A stretch of 50,915 nt of DNA from Methanosaeta sp. PtaU1.Bin112 (lineage in GTDB: Archaea; Halobacteriota; Methanosarcinia; Methanotrichales; Methanotrichaceae), in the NCBI GenBank assembly GCA_002067705.1, contig MVRL01000187.1, forward strand, positions 1-50,915, in the 5' to 3' direction. Below, in pieces: positions 33,663 to 42,287 of the stretch (its first letter is position 1; every line of letters starts with the position of its first letter). The translations under genes were made by a program, and so were the position numbers. Below the pieces are notes generated by a model that did no database searches, was not told where the DNA came from, and saw nothing but the letters and a program-made list of their open reading frames with translations.

Positions 33663-33755
33663 ATGGACATAATGAGCATAGCCTTCTACGTCATCATCTT
33701 CCTCATTGCCTTTATGATCGCCCGCATCATCATGAAGATCATGCGCGGCTACTAG
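33663..33755 (+). CDS. 30-residue single-helix membrane protein
   Basis: ATG 33663 to TAG 33753-33755 encodes 30 residues: MDIMSIAFYVIIFLIAFMIA followed by RIIMKIMRGY. It is one hydrophobic helix with a positively charged C-terminal end. The TATA box upstream at the right distance argues that it is expressed. I do not recognise it. It may be part of the sugar nucleotidyltransferase transcript that starts 84 bp further on. Confidence 0.55.
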   Translation: MDIMSIAFYVIIFLIAFMIARIIMKIMRGY

Positions 33756-33839
33756 CCGGAGGCAGCCTCACTGACTGACGGATAAGGCCATAAATGGCTA
33801 AGCGACAAGCTTAATATTTGCCGATGCAGACCAGCCGTC

Positions 33840-35117
33840 ATGTTCCCCCATGTTTTAGCAACAGTTGGCGGTTCAGGAACGCGTTTATATCCGCTTACTC
33901 TAGACCAGCCCAAACCGCTGGTAGAGCTATGCGACACTGCCATAATTGCCAATTTATTCAGGGTATTAGCCAGCCAGGGCTGCAGAAGGTTTATCCTGGG
34001 CAGCAAGGGTGCCAGCAATACGCTCAATCTGAGCAACTACTTCAAAGCAGGAGAGGGATTCTTCAAGCGGCTGGGCATCACCGACCACCAGGACTTCAGC
34101 TATCAGCCCCTCTACGATGACACTGGCAGCGCTGACTCTATGCGCTATTGCATGAACTACTACAACATCAACGATGACATACTGGTGGTATCCGGAGACA
34201 ACCTGATAGATATCGATCTGGCAAGGTTTGTTCAATTTCATAGAGAACAGAAGCCATTGCTCACCGTGGCCCTGAAAGAGCTGGGGCCGGAAGAGAACAT
34301 ATCTCAGTACGGCGTGGCTCGCGTGGACGATGATATGCGCATTTTAGGATTTGTGGAAAAGCCGAAAACGGGATGCGAGCCCAGCCGCATGATAAACACC
34401 GCCTTCTACCTCTTCTCGCCCAGGATACGCGAGGTTCTGGCCGAGATGGGAAACCGAGGCAGGGACATTGGCGGAGACCTTATTCCTTACTTAACCGAAA
34501 AAGGCTATCCTGTTTACGGGTATCCTATCAAAGGCTACTGGATGGACATCGGCACTCCGGAGCGACTACACCAGGCATCCATGGACTGCCTCTCCGGAGC
34601 GGTTCGCCATTTTGACCGAAAATACCACTACAAGCCCAATCAGTGGATCCATCCCAGCACACTGGCCAGGATCGAGCCACTGCTCGCTGCGGGCGAAATA
34701 GAGCTCATAGGCAACGTCTCCATCGGCAGAAACTGCCATATCGAAAAGGGCGTGGTCATCGAGAACTCTCACATCGGCCATACCAGCCTCATTGAACGAA
34801 ATGTGGAGATCAGAGAGAGCATGATCATGAGCTTCGCCCATATCCAGCACATGGTCAATATCCGACGCGCCATCGTAGGCCGGCACACTACAATAGAGGA
34901 GCATAGCGTCTTGGGTGGTGATAGCGATAATGGGCAGAGACTTATTGCAGTAATCGGCGAGAATGCAACAATTCCCCCCGAATCGGTTGTGCCCGCTGGT
35001 GTGAGGGTAGCTCCGCTCAAACACAGTCATAGCATTCTGGCCACAGGCAGATTCGCAGAACTGGGGATTGATGAACGAAATATCTACTTTGCAGAAAAAA
35101 GTTCGATGAAGCGCTAA
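33840..35117 (+). CDS. Sugar-1-phosphate nucleotidyltransferase with C-terminal left-handed beta-helix
   Basis: 425 residues. The N-terminal domain has the nucleotide-binding GGSGTRLYPLT and QPKPLVEL, then VVSGDNLIDID, FVEKPKT, and PIKGYWMDIGTPE, as in NDP-sugar pyrophosphorylases. From about residue 285 hexapeptide-like repeats (IGNVSIGRNCHIEKGVVI, ENSHIGHTSLIE) form a beta-helix. It should make an activated sugar such as GDP-mannose or UDP/dTDP-glucose for glycan or surface polymer synthesis; which is not clear. The start VLATVGGSG differs slightly from the usual AAGG. Confidence 0.88.
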   Translation: MFPHVLATVGGSGTRLYPLTLDQPKPLVELCDTAIIANLFRVLASQGCRRFILGSKGASNTLNLSNYFKAGEGFFKRLGITDHQDFSYQPLYDDTGSADSMRYCMNYYNINDDILVVSGDNLIDIDLARFVQFHREQKPLLTVALKELGPEENISQYGVARVDDDMRILGFVEKPKTGCEPSRMINTAFYLFSPRIREVLAEMGNRGRDIGGDLIPYLTEKGYPVYGYPIKGYWMDIGTPERLHQASMDCLSGAVRHFDRKYHYKPNQWIHPSTLARIEPLLAAGEIELIGNVSIGRNCHIEKGVVIENSHIGHTSLIERNVEIRESMIMSFAHIQHMVNIRRAIVGRHTTIEEHSVLGGDSDNGQRLIAVIGENATIPPESVVPAGVRVAPLKHSHSILATGRFAELGIDERNIYFAEKSSMKR

Positions 35118-35132
35118 TTCCTAATCCATTAA

Positions 35133-35369
35133 CTAGTAATAGCGCTCCCAGTTTCCATCGGTCTTTCTTATTTTATATTTTGCTCCGTTATCCATGAGAT
35201 ACCGGTTCAACTCCTGAACATCCTGGAAAAACCGCTTATCTCTCAATGTATTATAGATGTCTTCAGTGGTGAACCCCTTCAGCTCACCCTTGCCGTATAC
35301 GATCCTCTCAATGGAATAATATATGTCATCAAACTTCCTCAAGGGATAAGTCCACTCTGCAAACTGCAT
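35133..35369 (-). CDS. Small unidentified protein
   Basis: 78 residues from ATG 35369. A strong ribosome site GAGGAGGG is six bases upstream, which decides this start over a longer frame. The protein is soluble, with charged and aromatic residues (YYSIERIVYGKGEL, FFQDVQELNRYLMDNGAKYK). It may be a small winged-helix-like fold, but I do not recognise the family. It is divergent from the uracil-DNA glycosylase gene, 96 bp away. Confidence 0.7.
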   Translation of the reverse strand: MQFAEWTYPLRKFDDIYYSIERIVYGKGELKGFTTEDIYNTLRDKRFFQDVQELNRYLMDNGAKYKIRKTDGNWERYY

Positions 35370-35465
35370 CTCGTGCCCTCCTCGATTGGCTACAGGTTTT
35401 GAGCAGATAAGAACTTTTCGTTTTCTATGAAGAAAAAGGTTATCAATAACGGAAATAAATAAGCT

Positions 35466-36020
35466 ATGTTCATGAATCCAACTGATCTCGCTCATCTTGA
35501 CGGTCAAATCTGCACCTGTCGCCTCTGTCCCCTCTCTTTAGAAAGAAAGCTCGCGGTCCCCGGCTGCGGTCCCGCACCTGCCGAGATCATGCTCGTAGGA
35601 GAGGCTCCGGGAAGAGAGGAAGACCTAACAGGAAAGCCATTTGTAGGCAGGGCAGGAAGACTGCTGGATGCGGCTTTAGAGCAAGCGGGTCTGGAGAGGT
35701 CAGATGTGTTTATAACCAGCGTCATCAAGTGCCGCCCCCCGCAGAATAGGAAGCCGAAGAAAAATGAGATCGACCAATGTCGCCATTATCTTCTGTCCCA
35801 AATAGAGATCCTCCATCCCAACATAATATGCCTGATGGGAAATACTGCCACTCAGGCCGTCTTGGGCATAGAGGGAATCGCTAAGTTGCGCGGACGGGTC
35901 CTGCAGGGTCGCTACCTTATCACATTTCATCCTGCTGCCGTCCTGAGAAATAGAAATCTCATGAATGATTTCGTCTCCGACCTAAAAATGCTGAATGCCA
36001 GGAGCCACCCGCTTGTTTAG
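35466..36020 (+). CDS. Uracil-DNA glycosylase, family 4
   Basis: 184 residues. Family 4 enzymes remove uracil from DNA and carry a [4Fe-4S] cluster. The N-terminal CTCRLCPL pair, GEAPGREEDLTGKPFVGRAG (motif A), KCRPPQNRKPKKNE followed by QCRHYL, and FHPAAVLRN (motif B) are all present, as are the four cluster cysteines. ATG 35466 or 35472 could be the start; AT-rich promoter sequence lies directly upstream. It overlaps the next gene by 26 bp. Confidence 0.93.
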   Translation: MFMNPTDLAHLDGQICTCRLCPLSLERKLAVPGCGPAPAEIMLVGEAPGREEDLTGKPFVGRAGRLLDAALEQAGLERSDVFITSVIKCRPPQNRKPKKNEIDQCRHYLLSQIEILHPNIICLMGNTATQAVLGIEGIAKLRGRVLQGRYLITFHPAAVLRNRNLMNDFVSDLKMLNARSHPLV

Positions 36021-36513
36021 CCTCACTTACGATCTGTACAAGGAGATCGTTGTGGACATTGCCCAGGCCCACGAGTCGATTTTTTCCGCCATGCACCAGG
36101 CAGCAGAAGAGCTCCAGCTCTCTGCGTCTCTCATTGATGATTTGAAGAAGAAAAAAGAATTGACGATCGCAGAATCTCCCTTGGAATTTCGGCTTTCCAT
36201 CGAATTTCTCGATGACGAGATCAATGGTTTCATAATATTCCTTATCGCGAAAGAGCCACTGGAAATCTTGGAAGAGATCAAAGCGAATATCGTATCGGAC
36301 CAGGGATTCTCTCTGGAAGAGATAACTGGCTTTGAGCTCGAACACGGCCTGGATATGCAGGAAGAGATATTTGTAGAGATAGAGGAGTGCTATGGGGTTA
36401 CGGCGGAGATCAGAGAGGATGATATCATCTATGAACTGGTGGTCTTTGACAGCCAGGACATAGATAACAGCATCTCCCTCGATAGATCATTGCAGGATGA
36501 TCTAGGAATGTGA
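35995..36513 (+). CDS. Acidic protein of unknown function overlapping UDG
   Basis: 172 residues, soluble, very acidic, rich in Glu, Asp and Ile. An N-terminal helical part (LYKEIVVDIAQAHESIFSAM) precedes alternating strand-like segments (EFRLSIEFLDDEING, IIYELVVFDSQD). No family is recognised. ATG 35995 lies inside the UDG gene end, so translation is probably coupled to it. Confidence 0.65.
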   Translation: MPGATRLFSLTYDLYKEIVVDIAQAHESIFSAMHQAAEELQLSASLIDDLKKKKELTIAESPLEFRLSIEFLDDEINGFIIFLIAKEPLEILEEIKANIVSDQGFSLEEITGFELEHGLDMQEEIFVEIEECYGVTAEIREDDIIYELVVFDSQDIDNSISLDRSLQDDLGM

Positions 36514-36637
36514 CCTCCTCCCACGCACATGTTTTTTTGCCGTTATAATCCGGTCGAGGAGTGGTCACAACCCTATGGGATCGGAATTGCGTTTTGCAGG
36601 GTTTTTTCTGTTTGCGCTTCAGAAATCAGGTGAAACT

Positions 36638-36645
36638 TTTATATA
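36638..36645 (+). promoter_or_regulatory. TATA box for aglB
   Basis: TTTATATA at 36638-36645 lies about 27 bp before ATG 36668. It implies a leaderless mRNA and excludes the longer frame starting at 36575. Confidence 0.65.
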
Positions 36646-36667
36646 TCTCCAACCAATATCGCAAAGC

Positions 36668-38884
36668 ATGAATCGAGCGAGGAGGAGCGAACCATCTGAG
36701 CTGATTGCAGTTTTAATCATTGGCCTCTTGTTGAGGTTATTTGCAGGGAGAAGCTCATTGACTGAGAATGGCATTCTGCTGCCTGGTTATGATGAGTATT
36801 ATCATATGCGCAGAATCTTGTTTACAGCAATTCATTTTCCCAATACGCTCTGGTTCGATTCTTATTTGAACTATCCATATGGAATGGAGATTACCTGGCC
36901 CCCACTCTTCGATCAGCTATCTGCCGCCATATGCGTAGCTTTGGGGCAGCATAGCAAAGCTGGAATTGAGCTGACTGCCTGCTTTGCACCTCTGATCTTC
37001 GGACTGATTGCTATCGTGGCGGTCTATTACATTATCAGAGAGCTCTTCGATCATAAAGTGGCACTTCTTGCCGCATTCATGGCCGCTCTTGCCCCATATT
37101 ATCTGCTTTATACCATGTTCGCCGCCATGGATCATCACTGCCTGGAGGTGATGCTCTTGATCATCATCCTCCTCTTCATGATTATGGCCATCAGCCGAAA
37201 GGAGAAGATGTATCTCTACACCATAGCCTGTGGAGTTGCTATGGCCCTCTTGGCATATACCTGGCAAGGGGCAGATATCTATCTGGCAATATTTTTGTTT
37301 TACGCAGCCGTCCAGATAACAATGGATCTGAAAGAAGGCAAATCATCCAAAGAGACGGCGATAATTATCTTGGGTGCGTATGCTATCGCTTTCATCCTTG
37401 TTCTGCCATTTGGCAATACCGCCTGGCTCTCTGCATCCTTTCATGGGATCGGAGCAATGGTCGTGGGCCTTTGCGTCATGTTCGCCCTTGCCTACCTCAT
37501 AGCCAAGAGGAGAATATCCTGGAAGGCATTTCCACTGATCATCCTATTAATCTCCGCATTGTTTGCTGTGGTCTCAGAGTTTGCTGGCGGATTTTTCGGT
37601 GTGATTGGACTGATCGAGTTTGGCATGGAGTACATCTGGGGTGGTGAGATGATCGGAAAGATCAGCGAGGCTGAACCGCTCATCTATGATGCAGAGACGT
37701 TCTATCAGGTGGTATTCACCATGCTGGGATGCAATCTTCTCTTCTCCTTGGGAGGATTGGTCGCGTCCGTCATTTGCATCCGTCGCAGTACTGGTCCTAA
37801 GAGACAGGGACAGATACTGCTACTGATCTGGATGGCAGCCACACTCATTCTCACATTTGGCCAGTCCAGGTTTCTTTATGTATCTACGATCACCATGGGG
37901 ATCCTAATAAGTATATTATTCTTTTTAATATTAGATCTGCTTAATGAGAGGAGCCTGCAAGCCGGGCAATCACAGCCTGTGGGACATTCGAGATTATTGG
38001 CTGGGCTATTGTTCTTGCTTCTTGTCCTGCCCACCGCCCTGGATGCCGCCAGCTTTGCCGAGAGCTCTCCCCCGGTAGTAGCAGGTGACTGGGCGGATGC
38101 TCTCACCTGGCTAAAGGATAACAGCAATACGACCAGCTTCTTTGAGTCACCTGATGAGGTCGCCGAGTACAGCGTCATGAACTGGTGGGACTATGGCAAC
38201 TGGGTCCTCTACCTGGCACAGAGGCCGGTAGTAGCCAACAATTTCCAGGCGGGTGTCTCGGATGCCGCCAGATTCTATCTATCAGAGGATGAGCAGGAAG
38301 CCACCTCCGTGTTGGATGCAAGGAGATCAAAGTACATTATTGTGGATAATAAAATGATCTACGGCAAGCTTGCCTCCCTCACGGCCTGGGCTAATGAGGA
38401 TCTGAGCACTTACATAAAAAGAGAAGACTACGGCTCGGAATTTGTGGCCACGCCGAAAGATAGGCTCTATAATACGACATTGGGAAAGCTCTATCTATTT
38501 GATGGAGCAGGAACAGGCCACTTCCGCCTGATTTATGAATCCAAGACATTAGTGGGAATAAATCCTGCCAAGAGCGAGGTCAAGATCTTCGAGTATGTTC
38601 CTGGGGCAGTGATAAAGGTTAGAACCGGTTCGGACCAGAAGGTAGGGGCCCTGCTCAATATGACCTCCAATCTGGGAAGGGAATTCATATACATCAATGA
38701 GGGCACTCTCAAAGGCGACTCCTTTGAGATTAGGGTTCCTTACGCCACAGAAGGCCGGCAGGGATGCCACGCAATCAGCCCATATTTGATATACTCAGGA
38801 AATGAAGCCGGTGTAAAGATGAAGAATGTCGATGTGAGCGAAGAAGATGTGAGGTCAGGCCGAACGATCGAGCTGGCCTTTTAA
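36668..38884 (+). CDS. aglB: Oligosaccharyltransferase AglB (STT3 family)
   Basis: 738 residues from ATG 36668. It transfers glycans from a dolichol carrier to Asn in N-x-S/T sequons on exported proteins. About 12-13 membrane helices precede a ~230-residue outer domain. Key motifs: PGYDEYYHMRR in the first loop (metal-binding Asp), MDHHCLE in the second, and WWDYGNWVLYLA with the family's WWDYG signature. Many secreted proteins in this window contain sequons, consistent with an active pathway. Confidence 0.95.
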   Translation: MNRARRSEPSELIAVLIIGLLLRLFAGRSSLTENGILLPGYDEYYHMRRILFTAIHFPNTLWFDSYLNYPYGMEITWPPLFDQLSAAICVALGQHSKAGIELTACFAPLIFGLIAIVAVYYIIRELFDHKVALLAAFMAALAPYYLLYTMFAAMDHHCLEVMLLIIILLFMIMAISRKEKMYLYTIACGVAMALLAYTWQGADIYLAIFLFYAAVQITMDLKEGKSSKETAIIILGAYAIAFILVLPFGNTAWLSASFHGIGAMVVGLCVMFALAYLIAKRRISWKAFPLIILLISALFAVVSEFAGGFFGVIGLIEFGMEYIWGGEMIGKISEAEPLIYDAETFYQVVFTMLGCNLLFSLGGLVASVICIRRSTGPKRQGQILLLIWMAATLILTFGQSRFLYVSTITMGILISILFFLILDLLNERSLQAGQSQPVGHSRLLAGLLFLLLVLPTALDAASFAESSPPVVAGDWADALTWLKDNSNTTSFFESPDEVAEYSVMNWWDYGNWVLYLAQRPVVANNFQAGVSDAARFYLSEDEQEATSVLDARRSKYIIVDNKMIYGKLASLTAWANEDLSTYIKREDYGSEFVATPKDRLYNTTLGKLYLFDGAGTGHFRLIYESKTLVGINPAKSEVKIFEYVPGAVIKVRTGSDQKVGALLNMTSNLGREFIYINEGTLKGDSFEIRVPYATEGRQGCHAISPYLIYSGNEAGVKMKNVDVSEEDVRSGRTIELAF

Positions 38885-38962
38885 TGAATGAAGATGGATT
38901 GGAGCGGTCAATCCTTCTTTTTGACGGATGCGAATTTTGCAGATACGCCCTTATCTTTGCCC

Positions 38963-39916
38963 CTATAGGCCCAGCCGCGCGTACTCCTTGGCCCAGTAGG
39001 TGATTATCATGTCCGCGCCAGCTCTCTTAATGCAGGTCAGCGATTCCATGAAGGCCGCTCTTTCATCAAGCCACCCCCGCGCCGCAGCAGCAGCAATCAT
39101 GGAATACTCGCCAGAGACCTGATAAGCGGCAGTGGGCATGGCAAACATATCCTTGACCGCGCGCAGAACATCGAGATAGGGCATTGCCGGCTTGACCATG
39201 ACCATGTCCGCTCCTTCTTCGATATCCAATTGTACCTCCCAGAGCGCTTCTGAGAAGTTAGCGGGATTCATCTGGTAACCCTTGCGATCGCCCCAGGCAA
39301 ATCCGGATTCAGCCGCCTCGCGGAATGGGCCGTAAAAGGTGGATGCATACTTGGCAGAATAGGATAGAATAGGCGTGTCTGTATACCCGTCCAGATCCAG
39401 AGCAGTGCGTATGGCCTGTACCATGTGGTCCATCATGCCGCTGGGTGCCACAATATCCGCACCCGCCAGAGCATGGCTCACTGCCGTCTCTCCCAATATG
39501 GGCAGAGTCTCATCGTTGAGGATCTTCTCACCCTTTACCAGGCCGCAGTGTCCGTGGCTGGTGTACTCGCACAGGCAAAGATCGGTTATTACTATCAGGT
39601 TGGTGGTCTCTTTGATGGCGGCGACCGCTTTTTGAATAATCCCTTGTGGATCGTAGGCTGCAGAGCCCATCTCATCTTTTTGCGCCGGCAGGCCGAATAG
39701 GAGAACGGCAGATAAACCCAAATCCTCAAGAACCTGTGCCTCCGCGGCCACGCTCTCCAGACTCAGCCGGAACTGGCCTGGCATAGCATCAATTGCCTTG
39801 GGCTCGGATATTCTCTCATCCACAAATATGGGCTGCACCAGATCATTGCAGGAGAGACCTGTCTCTGCTACCATCTCTCTTATTCTTGGCGCTCTTAGCC
39901 GCCTCATTCTCCTCAT
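38963..39916 (-). CDS. hemB: Porphobilinogen synthase (delta-aminolevulinate dehydratase)
   Basis: 317 residues from ATG 39916, picked for the GGAGGA ribosome site six bases upstream; ATG 39907 is alternative. It joins two aminolevulinates into porphobilinogen. Motifs: [17 protein letters not shown] (metal-binding Cys/His), the two catalytic lysines in [14 protein letters not shown] and [11 protein letters not shown], and [10 protein letters not shown] near the end. It overlaps the hemA 3' end by 74 bp in a different frame. Confidence 0.95.
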   Translation of the reverse strand: MRRMRRLRAPRIREMVAETGLSCNDLVQPIFVDERISEPKAIDAMPGQFRLSLESVAAEAQVLEDLGLSAVLLFGLPAQKDEMGSAAYDPQGIIQKAVAAIKETTNLIVITDLCLCEYTSHGHCGLVKGEKILNDETLPILGETAVSHALAGADIVAPSGMMDHMVQAIRTALDLDGYTDTPILSYSAKYASTFYGPFREAAESGFAWGDRKGYQMNPANFSEALWEVQLDIEEGADMVMVKPAMPYLDVLRAVKDMFAMPTAAYQVSGEYSMIAAAAARGWLDERAAFMESLTCIKRAGADMIITYWAKEYARLGL

Positions 39917-41171
39917 AATATTCCTCCAGCTGAAATAGCTGTATGACCGCATTGAGGATATCAGTGTTTCCAAGCTCCGACGCCCTCTTTAGGGATTTGG
40001 TGGGCTCGGAGAAGATCTTATTGACAATAGAATGGCTCATATCCTGCAATACCTGCTGCTCGACCTCTCCTAGGGTATGCCTGGCCGAGAGCTTGTTCAT
40101 GGCCCTTTTTACCTCTTGATCCTTGATTATCTCCGCTTTGGAGTACAGCCTGGCCAGGAGATCCTCGGCCTGCTTTCTCTTGTATTTGGCCCGCAAAAGC
40201 TGCATCTCCTCGGCGATGATGGCCTCAACCCGATTTACCTGCTCCATCCTCTGCCTCAGGTTCTCGCTGCTGATGTTCTTCAGGCTGTCTATGTTATGCA
40301 GCTGTACTCCCGCAACCTCTGCCGCGGCCTCGTCTACATCTCTTGGATTGGCGATATCTATTATGAGCAGCTTTCTTTCTCTTCCATCCATAGCCTTCTC
40401 TATGTCTTCTTTGAGAAGGATATAATGGGGCGCAGAGGTGGCGCTGATGACCACATCGGCGGTTTTGAGGCGATTTTTCATCTCTTCAAAAGGAACGGCC
40501 ACGCCACCCAAACACTCCGCTAGGCACTGGGCTGAGCTGTATGTCCGGTTGGTGACGGCGAGCGTGCCGATATCCTTGGCCAGAAGAGCTCGGGATATCA
40601 GTTCTCCCGTCTCACCGGCGCCAATCACCAGAACCGACAGACCTTTTAAATCGCCCAAGATTTCCTGGGCCAGGTCAACGGCAGCAGATCCTACGGATAT
40701 GGATCTTTCATTGATCTGGGTCTCCTTTCTCACCCGCTTTCCCACGGCTATGGCTTTTTTGAAGGCAGTATCCAGCATCCACCCTGTTGTTCCGGCCTTG
40801 GTCGCGATCTGCACCAGCTCCTTCATCTGACCCAGGATCTGGTCCTCGCCGATGATCATGGACTCAAGACCCGAGGCCAGGCGAAGGAGATGAAGCAGAG
40901 ACTCATCGTGATCATGAAAATCGATTATGCGAGACGAGACGCGCGCCTTCTTGGCCAGGTCGAAGAGCACCTTCTCGCCCCGTGTGCTTACCACATAAAT
41001 CTCGACCCGATTGCAGGTCTTAAGCACGGCACACTCTTCCACCCGCTCCTGTGAGGCCACCCATTTGAGAAGGCTCTGTACATCTCCGTGCCAGGCCCGC
41101 TCGATCTCATCGATTGAGGCCTTGCGATGTGTCACCAGCATCGAGGCTATCTCGCTCATCGAGGCTAACAT
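39843..41171 (-). CDS. hemA: Glutamyl-tRNA reductase
   Basis: 442 residues from ATG 41171; ATG 41159 ([15 protein letters not shown]) is likely also used or is the true start. It reduces Glu-tRNA to glutamate semialdehyde, the first step of tetrapyrrole synthesis. The nucleophilic Cys53 in [30 protein letters not shown], the NADPH loop [13 protein letters not shown] and VTNRT are present. The end overlaps hemB and the start overlaps the precorrin-2 dehydrogenase gene by 65 bp. Confidence 0.97.
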   Translation of the reverse strand: MLASMSEIASMLVTHRKASIDEIERAWHGDVQSLLKWVASQERVEECAVLKTCNRVEIYVVSTRGEKVLFDLAKKARVSSRIIDFHDHDESLLHLLRLASGLESMIIGEDQILGQMKELVQIATKAGTTGWMLDTAFKKAIAVGKRVRKETQINERSISVGSAAVDLAQEILGDLKGLSVLVIGAGETGELISRALLAKDIGTLAVTNRTYSSAQCLAECLGGVAVPFEEMKNRLKTADVVISATSAPHYILLKEDIEKAMDGRERKLLIIDIANPRDVDEAAAEVAGVQLHNIDSLKNISSENLRQRMEQVNRVEAIIAEEMQLLRAKYKRKQAEDLLARLYSKAEIIKDQEVKRAMNKLSARHTLGEVEQQVLQDMSHSIVNKIFSEPTKSLKRASELGNTDILNAVIQLFQLEEYYEENEAAKSAKNKRDGSRDRSLLQ

Positions 41172-41823
41172 GTGAGCGGGCTCTCATATAGGCCTTTTCA
41201 TAGGATACGGAAAGAAGCCTCCAAACCTCGTCGTCTGATAATATCTCCCATATAATGGAAGCTCTATCCTTCTGCGTGGCAATAGTCTCCTTGTTCTCTC
41301 TGCGTATTTGATAGAGAAGCCTGGCCATCTCTTGATAGCCATCAGTCAGCTCCTCTTCCAGGTGGAGGCGAAGATGCTTGGTAAGGGCGGGAATTTCTGT
41401 AGAGATGGCAACGACAATACGGCCCCTTTGCAGAATGGACGGGACTACCACATCACCGATGCCCTCAACATTGTTTACGAGGATATTCATAGCCCGAGCC
41501 TCCGCTTCAATGGCGCGGTTTAAATTTGAGTCATTTGTCGCCGGTATTGCGATAAATGCACCTTGCAGATATCCGCCGACGCCTGCAGAAAGATCACATG
41601 CTACAAGCTCAACCTGCCTCTGCGGGTCATTCGCCAGCTCCTGGATCCCAGAGGTGAAATCGCGGGAGATGACTCTCACCGGCCCATATTGGGAAAAGAG
41701 CCTGGCTTTGCGCTCTCCAACTGCCCCACCGCCAAAGATCACCACCAATCGGGCAGTCAGGTCCAGAAAAAGCGGCAACCTAGTACCAGGCGATTGGGGA
41801 TTCCTCTGTTCGACCACATTCAC
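41107..41823 (-). CDS. Precorrin-2 dehydrogenase (SirC/Met8p-like)
   Basis: 238 residues. It oxidises precorrin-2 to sirohydrochlorin with NAD+. The N-terminal Rossmann fold starts LPLFLDLTARLVVIFGGG and continues AVGERKARLFSQYG. FIAIPATNDSNLNRAI and LVNNVEG follow, and a helical C-terminal domain (ISTEIPALTKHLRLHLEEEL) completes it. Position in the operon supports a branch toward siroheme, heme and possibly F430. Confidence 0.92.
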   Translation of the reverse strand: MNVVEQRNPQSPGTRLPLFLDLTARLVVIFGGGAVGERKARLFSQYGPVRVISRDFTSGIQELANDPQRQVELVACDLSAGVGGYLQGAFIAIPATNDSNLNRAIEAEARAMNILVNNVEGIGDVVVPSILQRGRIVVAISTEIPALTKHLRLHLEEELTDGYQEMARLLYQIRRENKETIATQKDRASIIWEILSDDEVWRLLSVSYEKAYMRARSHVSLDERDSLDAGDTSQGLNR

Positions 41824-41828
41824 CTCTC

Positions 41829-42287
41829 CTAGATCCGGGCGCTTGTCTTCTTGTACTCAAGATCGCTAAATAGCACCTTATAGTCGCTTATTCCTGCCAA
41901 CTGCGAGAGCCGATCGGCGATCTCCAGGCAGTCTTTGCGGCTCTTTGAGTGTACCATGGTGTAAAGATTATAAGGCCAGTCCTCAGCAGTCGCCCTCTCG
42001 TAACAGTGGGTTACCTCATCGATGGAAGCGAATAGTGTGCCTGCCCTCTCCACGTCTTCGGCTGACGCCTTCCAGGCAATCATGGCATTGGCCACAATTC
42101 CCAGTGCCCGGTGGCCAATGGTCGCGGCAAATCGACGAATTATGCCCGCCTCTTGCAGGGCACGCAGGCGAACCAGTACCTCCTCCTCGGATATGCCCAA
42201 ATGGTCTCCAACGACCTTATAGGGTCGCGATGTAAGCTCCACTCCGTCCTGAGCAATTTTTAGCAGTTCCAGATCCTTTTCATCCAT
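41829..42287 (-). CDS. Siroheme decarboxylase-like protein (AhbA/AhbB, Lrp/AsnC fold)
   Basis: 152 residues from ATG 42287. The N-terminal helix-turn-helix resembles Lrp/AsnC regulators, but THCYER and WPYNLYTMVHS are typical of Ahb/Nir siroheme decarboxylases, which make didecarboxysiroheme on the archaeal heme route. AhbA and AhbB normally pair; only one is in this window. Its ATG overlaps the beta-helix gene stop as TGATG. Whether it is AhbA or AhbB cannot be decided. Confidence 0.85.
   Translation of the reverse strand: MDEKDLELLKIAQDGVELTSRPYKVVGDHLGISEEEVLVRLRALQEAGIIRRFAATIGHRALGIVANAMIAWKASAEDVERAGTLFASIDEVTHCYERATAEDWPYNLYTMVHSKSRKDCLEIADRLSQLAGISDYKVLFSDLEYKKTSARI

Noticed and set aside
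39917-39973. Longer hemB start at 39973
   Set aside because: It would add residues unlike the family and deepen the overlap with hemA; GGAGGA marks ATG 39916.
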